A DNA stretch of 64,000 nt. Source: Bin80 sp965203305 (GTDB lineage: Bacteria > Bacteroidota > Rhodothermia > Rhodothermales > Bin80). Shown here piece by piece: positions 35,540 through 43,832 of the stretch. The position numbers and the translations under genes were made by a program. The notes beneath the pieces are model-generated. The model had not been told where the DNA came from, made no database searches, and saw nothing but the letters and a program-made list of their open reading frames with translations. Location of the stretch: positions 1,178,001 through 1,242,000 of the forward strand of contig OZ241874.1 in the NCBI GenBank assembly GCA_965203305.1. Direction: 5' to 3'. Position 1 is the first letter of the stretch, and each line of letters begins with the position of its first letter.

Positions 35540-37420
35540 ATGCCTGTTTCTATTGAATCATGTCGTGAACACCTGCCGGTGCATATCTTTGAAGATGCAA
35601 TCTCCATGGCACACGAGGTCGCACGCCATATTGGCTCGCTCGTCAAACAGCGTACCTCCAAAGGTTTGCATACGGTTCTTGGACTTCCTACGGGGTCAAC
35701 ACCTCTGGATGTTTACAAGGAATTGATTCGGATGCACAAGGAGGAAGGACTGGATTTTTCCAAAGTCATCACCTTTGATCTGGCAGAGTATTATCCGATT
35801 GAGCCCAACTTTCTACAAAGTTATTATCGTTTCCTCAGGGAAAACCTCCTGAATCATATCAATATTCCAGAAGACCAGGCGCATGGATTACCGGGAAACT
35901 TGCCAGCTTCTGAGGTAAACAGCTGGTGTCAGTCTTATGAAGACAGAATTCGGGATGCTGGTGGACTGGATCTGGTGCTGTTACGAATCGGACGCAGCGG
36001 GCATATTGCTTTTAATGAACCCGGCAGCTCGCGCAATGACCGAACCAGGAAAGTGATTCTGGACTCCATCACCCGCAAGGATGCTGCGGCGCATTTCTTC
36101 GGAGATGATCATGTACCCCGACAGGGCCTGACAGTCGGGGTAGGAACAATCCTGGATTCCCGTGAAATTGTTCTGATGGCAACCGGTGAGGGGAAAGCCA
36201 GTATTATTCGCCGTGCTGTGGAAGATCCAATCAATGAAGAGGTAACAGCTTCCTATTTGCGAGAGCATCCCAAGAGTGCCGTATATCTGGACCGCGCAGC
36301 AGCAGGTGCGCTGACCCGGGAGCAGACCCCCTGGCTAGTTTCTGAGGTGGAATGGGATCTTCCGATGGCAAAGCGGGCCATTATCTGGCTTTCGGAGCGC
36401 GTGGGAAAGGCGATCCTGCAATTGGAAGAGGCGGATTTTCACAACAATCGTCTATACAGCCTGGTCTATGCCCATCCCGAAATTGATGAGCTGTGCTTGC
36501 GTGTATTTGATGACTTGCGCCAAAGGATTCACTATCAGGATCAGCTTCCTTCTGGAGAACGCGTGATTCTGTTCAGCCCGCATCCAGATGATGATGTGAT
36601 TTCAATGGGAGGCATGCTGGACAAGCTCGTCAGGAATGGCAACGAGGTTATTGTTGCCTATATGACCAACGGGTCTGTTGCTGTATTTGATGCGGATGCA
36701 TCCCGTTATCTGGGCTTTGTAGAGATGTGTCTGAATGGTCTCAACATTACAGGGGAGGCTGCGCGGACATTCCGGACGCGCAAGGAAGAACTGGTCGAAT
36801 TTCTGGAAAACAAGGCTCCCGGCGAAGTTGATCTTCCTGCTGTGCAGCACATCAAGGCGGCCATCCGCTATTCCGAGGCCATCGCAGGGATTGAGGTGAT
36901 GGGGCTGAACGAGTCCAACGCCCGCTTCATTGACTTGCCATTTTACCAGACAGGACGCATCAAGAAGAAGCCGGTTGGAGAGGAGGATGCAAGGATTATC
37001 TTAGATCTGATGAGTGAGCAGAATCCAGGTCACATATTTGTGGCAGGAGATCTGTCCGATCCGCACGGTACACACCGAATCTGTTATGTTGCGATCCAGA
37101 TGGCTCTGGAACGTTACAATCGGGAGAGAGGGAAACAGGGGCCAAAAGTGTGGCTATATCGCGGTGCCTGGCAGGAATGGGAGATTCATCAGGCGGATGT
37201 ATTCACGCCAATCTCAAGGACAGAAATGGCCAGAAAGATTGAGGCTATTTTCAAGCACGAGAGCCAGAAAGACAGGGCAATGTTTCCCGGTGCCTACGAT
37301 GATCGGGAATTTTGGCAGAGAGCACGAGACCGCAATACGGGAACTGCCGAAGCACTCAACCGGCTGGGGTTGCCGGAATTCTATGCTGCGGAGGCGTTTG
37401 TGACTGGCTATACACTGTAA
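35540..37420 (+). CDS. nagB: Glucosamine-6-phosphate deaminase fused to PIG-L/LmbE deacetylase domain
   Basis: 626 residues. NagB-like domain (about 15-270): VLGLPTGSTPLDVYK, SGHIAFNEPGS, LTVGVGTILDS. PIG-L domain (about 340-600): FSPHPDDDVISMGGML with the zinc-binding HPDD. The fusion is typical of the FCB group and would remove an acetyl group and then deaminate an amino-sugar phosphate. In the strand that carries the catalytic Asp72 of E. coli NagB (FNMDEYVG) this protein reads FDLAEYYP, with Ala instead of Asp; at the Asp141 position it has Ser (RSGH). Deaminase activity may therefore be reduced or altered. It converges with msrA, five bases apart. Confidence 0.88.
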   Translation: MPVSIESCREHLPVHIFEDAISMAHEVARHIGSLVKQRTSKGLHTVLGLPTGSTPLDVYKELIRMHKEEGLDFSKVITFDLAEYYPIEPNFLQSYYRFLRENLLNHINIPEDQAHGLPGNLPASEVNSWCQSYEDRIRDAGGLDLVLLRIGRSGHIAFNEPGSSRNDRTRKVILDSITRKDAAAHFFGDDHVPRQGLTVGVGTILDSREIVLMATGEGKASIIRRAVEDPINEEVTASYLREHPKSAVYLDRAAAGALTREQTPWLVSEVEWDLPMAKRAIIWLSERVGKAILQLEEADFHNNRLYSLVYAHPEIDELCLRVFDDLRQRIHYQDQLPSGERVILFSPHPDDDVISMGGMLDKLVRNGNEVIVAYMTNGSVAVFDADASRYLGFVEMCLNGLNITGEAARTFRTRKEELVEFLENKAPGEVDLPAVQHIKAAIRYSEAIAGIEVMGLNESNARFIDLPFYQTGRIKKKPVGEEDARIILDLMSEQNPGHIFVAGDLSDPHGTHRICYVAIQMALERYNRERGKQGPKVWLYRGAWQEWEIHQADVFTPISRTEMARKIEAIFKHESQKDRAMFPGAYDDREFWQRARDRNTGTAEALNRLGLPEFYAAEAFVTGYTL

Positions 37421-37425
37421 GAAAA

Positions 37426-37896
37426 TCACAGGTGGCAGCTTGTCATGCCCCGCTTTTCCAGGTACTGCTGGTGATACTCCTCGGCACGATAGAATGTGCA
37501 TGCCGGAACAATCTCTGTGACAATCGGACGAGTCAGCTGTTCCTGTCGGCTGGACATGGAAGACTCTGCCTCCATCTTTTGGGTTTCGGAGTGATAGAAA
37601 ATCACGGAACGATACTGTGAACCAACATCCGGCCCCTGGCGATTCAGAGTTGTCGGATCATGGTTTTCCCAGAATATATCCAGGAGTTTGGAGTATTCAA
37701 TCACGGCGGGATCAAATGTCAGATGTACCACCTCTGCGTGTCCCGTACGTTTTGAGCACACCTCATCATAAGTGGGATTTTCCGTGGTTCCTCCAGAGTA
37801 GCCCACTGCGGTTTCAAGGACTCCGGGTGTTTGCCGGAATATGATTTCGACTCCCCAGAAGCATCCGGCACCAAATGTGGCTTTTTGCATTGTCAA
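37426..37896 (-). CDS. msrA: Peptide methionine-S-sulfoxide reductase A
   Basis: 156 residues. GAGCFWGVE carries catalytic Cys12, and VGYSGGTTENPTYDEVC, HAEVVHLTFDP, FWENHDPTTLNRQGPDVGSQYRS are the standard MsrA segments. It repairs oxidised methionine (S epimer) with thioredoxin. Start at ATG 37896, with a second ATG two codons later. It overlaps no gene; the DUF1080 gene starts about 100 bases away on the other strand. Confidence 0.96.
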   Translation of the reverse strand: MTMQKATFGAGCFWGVEIIFRQTPGVLETAVGYSGGTTENPTYDEVCSKRTGHAEVVHLTFDPAVIEYSKLLDIFWENHDPTTLNRQGPDVGSQYRSVIFYHSETQKMEAESSMSSRQEQLTRPIVTEIVPACTFYRAEEYHQQYLEKRGMTSCHL

Positions 37897-37998
37897 TGTA
37901 ACATGATGTGCCTTCCTACTGTGGCAGAGTATGCAGGTTCAAGTTGTCAAAATGCCTCGAAATCATTACCTTATTGCCTCAACACACCATACAGATTC

Positions 37999-38757
37999 AT
38001 GCTTAGATCTATCACATTATTACTTTTGCTCTCAGCAGCTCTTCCAGTATATGCTCAGACTGGTGTTGGCATGCCACCTCTGGAAGGCTCCACGGTTCTT
38101 TTTGATGGAACCCGCGAGGTGCTTGACGAAAACTGGACTTACTGGGAGGGGCCTCGGCTTGCCGCCGAACTTCCGATAAAATGGAAGATCGTAGATGATC
38201 CGGTAGACGCGGGAACTGTGGTCAGCAGCAAGGACTCTGCTGCATTGGGAGGGCTGTATGGTGCAGCCGATATTGTGACCAAGGACAAGTTTCGTGATTT
38301 CCGGCTGCATGTTGAGTTTCTGATTACCGAACCCGGAGGAAACAGTGGAGTCTATCTCCAGAATCGTTACGAAATCCAAGTCTTGGATGGTGACTCTACG
38401 ATACACGGAATGGCAGCGGTGATCAACGAACATAGTTCTCCATACTGGCCCTACAACGGCGTGGGGCAATGGAATGCATACGATATTGTTTTTCGTGCGG
38501 CCCGTTTCTCAGACGGAGAACGGACGGAGCCGGCTATGGTCACGCTGTATTTCAACGGGGTGAAAGTTCAGGAGAATGTACCCATTCAGCAGGTATGGGG
38601 CGGTCCCTATTCGGGTATAGATGGAGGCAATGACGAGGGACGCGGCATCACGGATACCCCCGGTGGATTGAAACTGCAGGCTGAGGGGCATGATGTGCGG
38701 TATCGAAATATCTGGATTCACGAACTTGATCTATTGGAGCCGGACACGGACTTTTGA
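37999..38757 (+). CDS. Secreted DUF1080 (3-keto-disaccharide hydrolase-like) protein
   Basis: 252 residues from the ATG at 37999, with a signal peptide (MLRSITLLLLLSAALPVYAQ). The frame is open from 37831, overlapping msrA, but the signal peptide fixes the start. A concanavalin-like jellyroll is indicated by STVLFDGTREVLDENW, FRDFRLHVEFLITEPGGNSG, VYLQNRYEIQVLD and GGLKLQAEGHDVRYRNIWI. This is the DUF1080 family, which includes 3-keto-glycoside hydrolases. Periplasmic or secreted; the sugar substrate is unknown. Confidence 0.88.
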   Translation: MLRSITLLLLLSAALPVYAQTGVGMPPLEGSTVLFDGTREVLDENWTYWEGPRLAAELPIKWKIVDDPVDAGTVVSSKDSAALGGLYGAADIVTKDKFRDFRLHVEFLITEPGGNSGVYLQNRYEIQVLDGDSTIHGMAAVINEHSSPYWPYNGVGQWNAYDIVFRAARFSDGERTEPAMVTLYFNGVKVQENVPIQQVWGGPYSGIDGGNDEGRGITDTPGGLKLQAEGHDVRYRNIWIHELDLLEPDTDF

Positions 38758-39366
38758 TTGGGAGAGAGTTGATCATTCCCCTGACTTTGGCAGGTTACTT
38801 TGTATACAAAGGTGTCATGGTGGTGTTTTCTGAAAGATCGGATATTATGTCTACTCACGATCTGCTAGAATTTTACAAAAAAGACGCTTCTGCACAATGA
38901 TGAAAATTCAAGGAGATTGGAATCGCTGGACAAGATATCGGGATCTCATATCTCTGCATGTTTCGCACGATGTTGAATTTGACTGCGAATGTGATTCATT
39001 CCGATGTCCCTTTCCCTGAGACTTCGTGTAGTCTATACATGATACCCGCCAAGTTGCTCATTCCTGCAACCTCGGCTCAAATTTCCGCTTGGGCATGATC
39101 GCTCGTTAGCAGTGCCATAACATTTTCAGACTCAGGGAACACTCCCTGAAGTCTCTTGTTGGTCACGGCTGGGTTTTAGGTGCAATTTGCGGTACTCTGC
39201 AGCAGCCGATACATGATATTGAGTCATGTGCGCAAGCTGTGCGGGATATCCGTCCAAAATCCTGTTTTCTTTCATAGTTATATCTTGACGAATATCAAAA
39301 AAATACCTCACGGTAGAACTCATAGGCATGGCTGACACCCTATTTTCCCGTACGCTGGAGACTTGA
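38758..39366. other. Intergenic, 609 bases upstream of Gabija
   Basis: Presumably contains the gajA promoter; no clear -35/-10 was picked out. A 68-codon minus-strand frame at 39132-39338 (MSAMPMSSTVRYFFDIRQ at its start) has no recognised motif; it could be a small divergent gene but is equally likely chance. No repeats or RNA genes were recognised. Confidence 0.4.
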
Positions 39367-41277
39367 ATGCGGATATCACATGTAGAGATCAGAAATTTCA
39401 GGTCAATTCGCCACCTGGAGATTGATTTCGGAGAAACAACGGTTTTTATCGGTCCTAATAATGCGGGGAAAACCGCGATTCTTGATGCAATTCGGGTTGC
39501 CTTGCCAAGTTACGAAGGTCAGAAACGGAAAAATTTCAACGAGCACGACATCCATCTAGCGCATGGCAAGGCGAATCCAAGAAGCTCGGATGGTGCAAGC
39601 ATAACGCTGACCGGAGTGGAACAGAGAGCCAATGTGGAGGATATTGAAGATATAGTGCGATTGGACCTTGCCACGGGTCTTGAATCTGTTAAGCTCAAAA
39701 CGCAATATGTGTGGAGCGGAGACACGAATTTCTTTGAACAAAATCGGAGTTTCCTTAATGCCGAGGGTGAAGAACTTTGGAGTTCCAATAGCAGTGAAAC
39801 CCGTATTTACTTGTCTGCATTAAGAAAGTATTTGCCAGTGTTCTATTTGGGTGCACTACGAACGGTGAATGACGAATTTTCGTCCCGTTCCTCTCAATTT
39901 TTGCATCCATTAATCAGGATGGTGAAAATTTCTCCAGAAACCGAATCTGAGACCTTGGAGGGACTTGACCAACTCAACGAAAAAGTTCTGGAAACTGATC
40001 CTCATTTGGAACAGATCGTCAGCACTTTGAAGGGTATCCCCAAAATTGCTATTCAGAATCAGGGAGATGGCAATGTGAGACTTCAAGCGTTGCCGTCAAA
40101 TCTATCAGAAATTCTGTCCAAAATTCGGATAATCCTGCGCAACGAATCAACATCACCATGGTTGCCGATACTAAGTCAGGGAGATGGAATACAAAGTCTG
40201 TCAGTGGTATTTCTGTTCCAGGCATTTGTTGAATGTCTCTTGGACGAGCTTTATGGGACTGGCTGTGAACCCATTCTTCTTCTAGAGGAACCGGAGACAC
40301 ATCTTCACCCGCATGCCATTCGCACCCTGTGGACACATATTCAAAACTTGCCTGGACAGAAGATTATCACGACTCACTCTCCCTACTTCATTCAACATGT
40401 TCCTTTTCGGGATATTCGCCTTGTACGACTCTCACAAGATGGAACCGAAGTTCAATCATTACCCAAGAGCTTCTCCACAGGGCTTCCCCCATGTGACGCT
40501 CTCAGCGAGATCGCTGACAAGTCAAACGGTCATCTGCATTACCAAGACAAGGTGGGAACACTCACAGTCAATGGTAAACTTGACAAGGATACCTACCATG
40601 CCGTACTCACCTGCTATGGTAACCATGACGAACGAGATTCGGTGACCAAGGATATCTCCGATCTAAGAAAGCGCTCGTCTCTGTATGTTGACGATGACGT
40701 ACTTCGCGCTCTTGAAACTCACGCACAGCGAATGCGAGGGGAAATATTTTTTGCCAAACGCTGGCTGATTGTTGAAGGACAGTCTGACTTCCTGATTGTG
40801 CATGCCTTGGCGGATATAATGGGCTATAATTTAGACAATTATGGTGTCTCGGTGATTGATACTCAAAATAATGGCAGTGCTAAATCATTCACTATGCTAG
40901 CCCGGGCATTTGATATTCCCTGGCAAGCGGTGTTCGATGGGGATCGGGAAGGAAAAAAACTGGTAAGGCAAATCAAGCAAAGCGGACTCACGGATGCCGA
41001 AGTGAAAAACCAATGTCATACTCACAAGTCCAGGAACTTGGAACAGCAACTGATCGCAGACGGATTCAGTTCGGATTTACACAAGGTATTAGCGGAACTC
41101 GGAGTTCCCACTCCAGAAAATCTGGATGATTCCGAAATATTGACCCAGCTGGGAAACAAGAAATTTGCGTATGCAAGAATACTTGCAGTAAATCTTCGTG
41201 ACGATTATACCAGCATAGCAGATGATAAACTGGCAGCATTCCAAACTGCAATCAAAAACCTTTGTGAGAATGCGTAG
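39367..41277 (+). CDS. gajA: Gabija protein GajA: OLD-family ATPase-Toprim endonuclease
   Basis: 636 residues. ABC-type ATPase with Walker A GPNNAGKT (29-36), a signature-like LSQGDGIQSLSV (about 269-280) and Walker B LLLEEPETHLHP (304-315), followed by THSP. C-terminal Toprim: LIVEGQSD with Glu470 and VFDGDREG with Asp524 and Asp526, then NLEQQLI. GajA is a nicking endonuclease held off by nucleotides and released when phage replication depletes them. The UvrD-like partner overlaps its last 8 bases. Length is close to described GajA proteins (about 580-640). All key motifs are intact, so the system looks functional. Confidence 0.94.
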   Translation: MRISHVEIRNFRSIRHLEIDFGETTVFIGPNNAGKTAILDAIRVALPSYEGQKRKNFNEHDIHLAHGKANPRSSDGASITLTGVEQRANVEDIEDIVRLDLATGLESVKLKTQYVWSGDTNFFEQNRSFLNAEGEELWSSNSSETRIYLSALRKYLPVFYLGALRTVNDEFSSRSSQFLHPLIRMVKISPETESETLEGLDQLNEKVLETDPHLEQIVSTLKGIPKIAIQNQGDGNVRLQALPSNLSEILSKIRIILRNESTSPWLPILSQGDGIQSLSVVFLFQAFVECLLDELYGTGCEPILLLEEPETHLHPHAIRTLWTHIQNLPGQKIITTHSPYFIQHVPFRDIRLVRLSQDGTEVQSLPKSFSTGLPPCDALSEIADKSNGHLHYQDKVGTLTVNGKLDKDTYHAVLTCYGNHDERDSVTKDISDLRKRSSLYVDDDVLRALETHAQRMRGEIFFAKRWLIVEGQSDFLIVHALADIMGYNLDNYGVSVIDTQNNGSAKSFTMLARAFDIPWQAVFDGDREGKKLVRQIKQSGLTDAEVKNQCHTHKSRNLEQQLIADGFSSDLHKVLAELGVPTPENLDDSEILTQLGNKKFAYARILAVNLRDDYTSIADDKLAAFQTAIKNLCENA

Positions 41278-43330
41278 CTACGAACTTGAAAGATCTCTGG
41301 ATGAGCTGACGGCAATTCAGCGTCACGCTGTCAACTGGAACAAGGGGGCTCTGCTGTTACTTGCCGGACCAGGATCCGGTAAAACCCGGGTGCTTACCTG
41401 TCGAATGGCCCGATTGCTGGATGAGTCACGAGACCAAAGGTTTCGAGTCTTGGCTCTCACATTCACGGACAAGGCAGCAGACGAGATGATGGGCCAAGTA
41501 AATTCACTCGTGCCAGACCTTAAAGATCGAGCCAAAATCTTCACCTTTCATGGTTTCTGCTCAAAAATTTTGCGTCAGCATGGCTCGCATGTAGACATAA
41601 GGCCAAATTTCAGGTTCTATTCGCAGCGGGAGGACAGAGAGGCACTATTGCGTGATGCTCTGCGACATGACTCGAAATACTCTGATCAAGAAATACAGCA
41701 GTTTTTACCCCTGATTGATCGACTTAAATCCCAACTAATCAGCCCTGATCAAGCACAAGAGAATCCCGAAAAATCGTGGGGGACATCCTGTACGGATGTT
41801 GAACGGCTTATTATGGTGTATCGCCGTTACGAAGAGGAACTGCAGAGAGTCAATGCTTTGGATCTTAATTCTCTCATCTTCTTCGCGTACAGACTCTGTA
41901 AATATCCTGTAGTTGCAAAGTTTTTTCAGAGTATTTACAAGTATTGGCTTATTGATGAATTTCAGGATACGAGTGATGCACAATACAAACTGCTGAAGCG
42001 CATGGCTGCCGGGGGCTTCCAGGAAGTATTTGCTGTGGCCGATGATGATCAGACAATTTATGAGTGGAACGGAGCCGATGTTCGTCGAATATCGGCACTG
42101 ACTTCGGATTTCTCCTGTAAAGTGATTCAGCTACCCGTAAATTTCCGATGTCCCCCACCAATCGTTGATGCCGCAAATCGTCTCATGGTGTACAACGCTC
42201 ATCGTCTGGAGGGAAAACATCCCTCCAAATCAATTCAAGATGAGAATTCTGCGAAATTCAAGACGATTCAATCTCGTGTATTTTCAACAGATACCGGGGA
42301 GGCTGAGGGGCTTGCTGATGAAATTGCTGCAATGAATGATGTGGAGCGTGAGGAGAGTGTGGTGTTGGCCAGAAGCCGATCTCTGTTGCAATCTGTACAT
42401 AATGCCCTTAAAGAGAGAAATATTCACTCTCTGATGCTGATGCGACGGGACGATTTTTTGTCTCCTAAAATGAGGTGGCTGATTGCCTGCCTGCGACAGG
42501 TTGATCGGCCTCTTGATCTTCGCAACCTGGCCATGCTGGTGGGCATTTTTGAGAGTATTGCCCCAAAAACCCTAGTCCTTGAAGACATTCTGGCCCGCGC
42601 AGACTCTGAGAGCATCTCTTATCTTTCTGTCTGTATGGAAACTGCCCAAAAGGCTGCATTACCGTCAAATGTAGCAGATGCCATCAGCGTAGTCTCGGAA
42701 CTCGCGGACAGGCATCTCAGACCGGATAAGGCAATCGAAAAAATGATTGGTTTGTTTGATCGTGAGACTGATAATCTGGATTTACAGGAAGATCTGAGCG
42801 CATGGAAAGAACTTTCTCGCGGAATTAGTGTGCCTTCTGATTTTGCCTCCCTCGGACAATTTCTGCAGGAGTTGGACCTCCGGTCCAAAGATCCAACCCC
42901 CCCCCCCGGATCGGTATCCCTGGCAACAATTCATGGTGTCAAGGGACTGGAGTTTGACACAGTTTATCTCATGGGTTTGGCAGAAGGGATTCTGCCCTCT
43001 TGGCACAGCATTCAAGGAAGTAACGGTTGCACTGCACTTGTTGAAGAGGAGCGTCGAGCCTGTTTTGTTGCGATCACCCGAACAAAAAAACGGCTGGTTC
43101 TGTCACGGGCAAATCAATACAGGAGAAAGCAGAAACCTCCTTCCAGATTTCTTGAGGAGATGGGAGTGCTGGACAGTAAAACATGTCTCCAGAATAAACC
43201 TACGGTGAATTCAGCGAAAGAAAAGAGTACACGCCCTCCCGAAAATCTACACCAGCATCCGCACACCATCCGGGTAGCTGAGCCGGATATCCAGCCTTAT
43301 GAATCTGTTCTGGAAGATGACAGAACCTGA
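41270..43330 (+). CDS. gajB: Gabija protein GajB: UvrD/Rep-like superfamily 1 helicase
   Basis: 686 residues from the ATG at 41270, overlapping the gajA stop by 8 bases; the frame is open from 41222 inside gajA. Motif Q/I: LTAIQRHAVNW and AGPGSGKTR (Walker A 33-39). Motif Ia LALTFTDKAADEM, Walker B YWLIDEFQDTS, motif III ADDDQTIYEWNGA, motif IV QLPVNFRCP, motif V ATIHGVKGLEFDTVY and motif VI FVAITRTKKRL. GajB senses DNA ends or ssDNA made during infection and cooperates with GajA. A disordered C-terminal tail (about 60 residues) follows. The ORF has a C8 run near 42898-42905 (PTPPPG) that keeps frame. Confidence 0.94.
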   Translation: MRSYELERSLDELTAIQRHAVNWNKGALLLLAGPGSGKTRVLTCRMARLLDESRDQRFRVLALTFTDKAADEMMGQVNSLVPDLKDRAKIFTFHGFCSKILRQHGSHVDIRPNFRFYSQREDREALLRDALRHDSKYSDQEIQQFLPLIDRLKSQLISPDQAQENPEKSWGTSCTDVERLIMVYRRYEEELQRVNALDLNSLIFFAYRLCKYPVVAKFFQSIYKYWLIDEFQDTSDAQYKLLKRMAAGGFQEVFAVADDDQTIYEWNGADVRRISALTSDFSCKVIQLPVNFRCPPPIVDAANRLMVYNAHRLEGKHPSKSIQDENSAKFKTIQSRVFSTDTGEAEGLADEIAAMNDVEREESVVLARSRSLLQSVHNALKERNIHSLMLMRRDDFLSPKMRWLIACLRQVDRPLDLRNLAMLVGIFESIAPKTLVLEDILARADSESISYLSVCMETAQKAALPSNVADAISVVSELADRHLRPDKAIEKMIGLFDRETDNLDLQEDLSAWKELSRGISVPSDFASLGQFLQELDLRSKDPTPPPGSVSLATIHGVKGLEFDTVYLMGLAEGILPSWHSIQGSNGCTALVEEERRACFVAITRTKKRLVLSRANQYRRKQKPPSRFLEEMGVLDSKTCLQNKPTVNSAKEKSTRPPENLHQHPHTIRVAEPDIQPYESVLEDDRT

Positions 43331-43555
43331 CAGATCCCAGGATGTCAGCATGCTCTGTGCGTGATCAATCCCCCCGCTCCTTAGCATAATGAACATGCAG
43401 ATTCTCTCACTGGTGAACCGGGATACCAAAACCCAGCATTGTAGGTGCATACAAGGTCCCCCGTCAGAGATACATGCTGGATAATCTTACCTGTGTATTA
43501 CGATCAAATCGGCCGGCGAATCCGCACCATGCCGCCACCTGTTCTGTGTATCTTA
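43331..43555. other. Short gap between gajB and MITE copy 2
   Basis: No gene or terminator was recognised. Small frames here have no motif. Confidence 0.35.
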
Positions 43556-43828
43556 GTGTCCATCCGAAAATTCACAACAATCCCGCATACGGGGATTTCG
43601 GGGGCATTTTCCCCCTACAATGTCCATGTATGGGGCGATTACGGTGTTCGCTAGCCATGGGCGATTCGGGAGACTTTCCCTGAAGATTTGGTGGTAATGG
43701 ACTTTGTTCGTGGACTTAACGCCCAAATTCGATTTCATCTTCGTTAGGAAAAATATCCCCAGAGCCCCCTCATACTGTCTCTGGCCCCATGTATTGGCGG
43801 CAGCATGAATTTTCGAACGGACATCACT
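43556..43828. mobile_element. MITE-like element, copy 2, opposite orientation
   Basis: The ends GTGTCCATCCGAAAATTCA (43556) and TGAATTTTCGAACGGACATC (to about 43824) are imperfect inverted repeats of the same family as copy 1. TA flanks both sides (43554-43555, 43829-43830). The reverse complement aligns with 7516-7803 along most of its length, sharing for example ATTTTTCCTAACGAAGATG and AATCTTC. There is no transposase frame; FVRKN is conserved but a stop lies before it. It lies between gajB and the phosphodiesterase, whose stop codon is only a few bases from its end. Confidence 0.82.
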
Positions 43829-43832
43829 TAAC

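Noticed and set aside
39132..39338. Small antitoxin-like gene upstream of Gabija
   Set aside because: A 68-codon minus-strand frame without a recognisable motif; not enough support to call it.
43556..43828. Small protein genes inside the MITE copies
   Set aside because: The frames do not match between copies over their length (a stop interrupts copy 2) and no transposase motif is complete.
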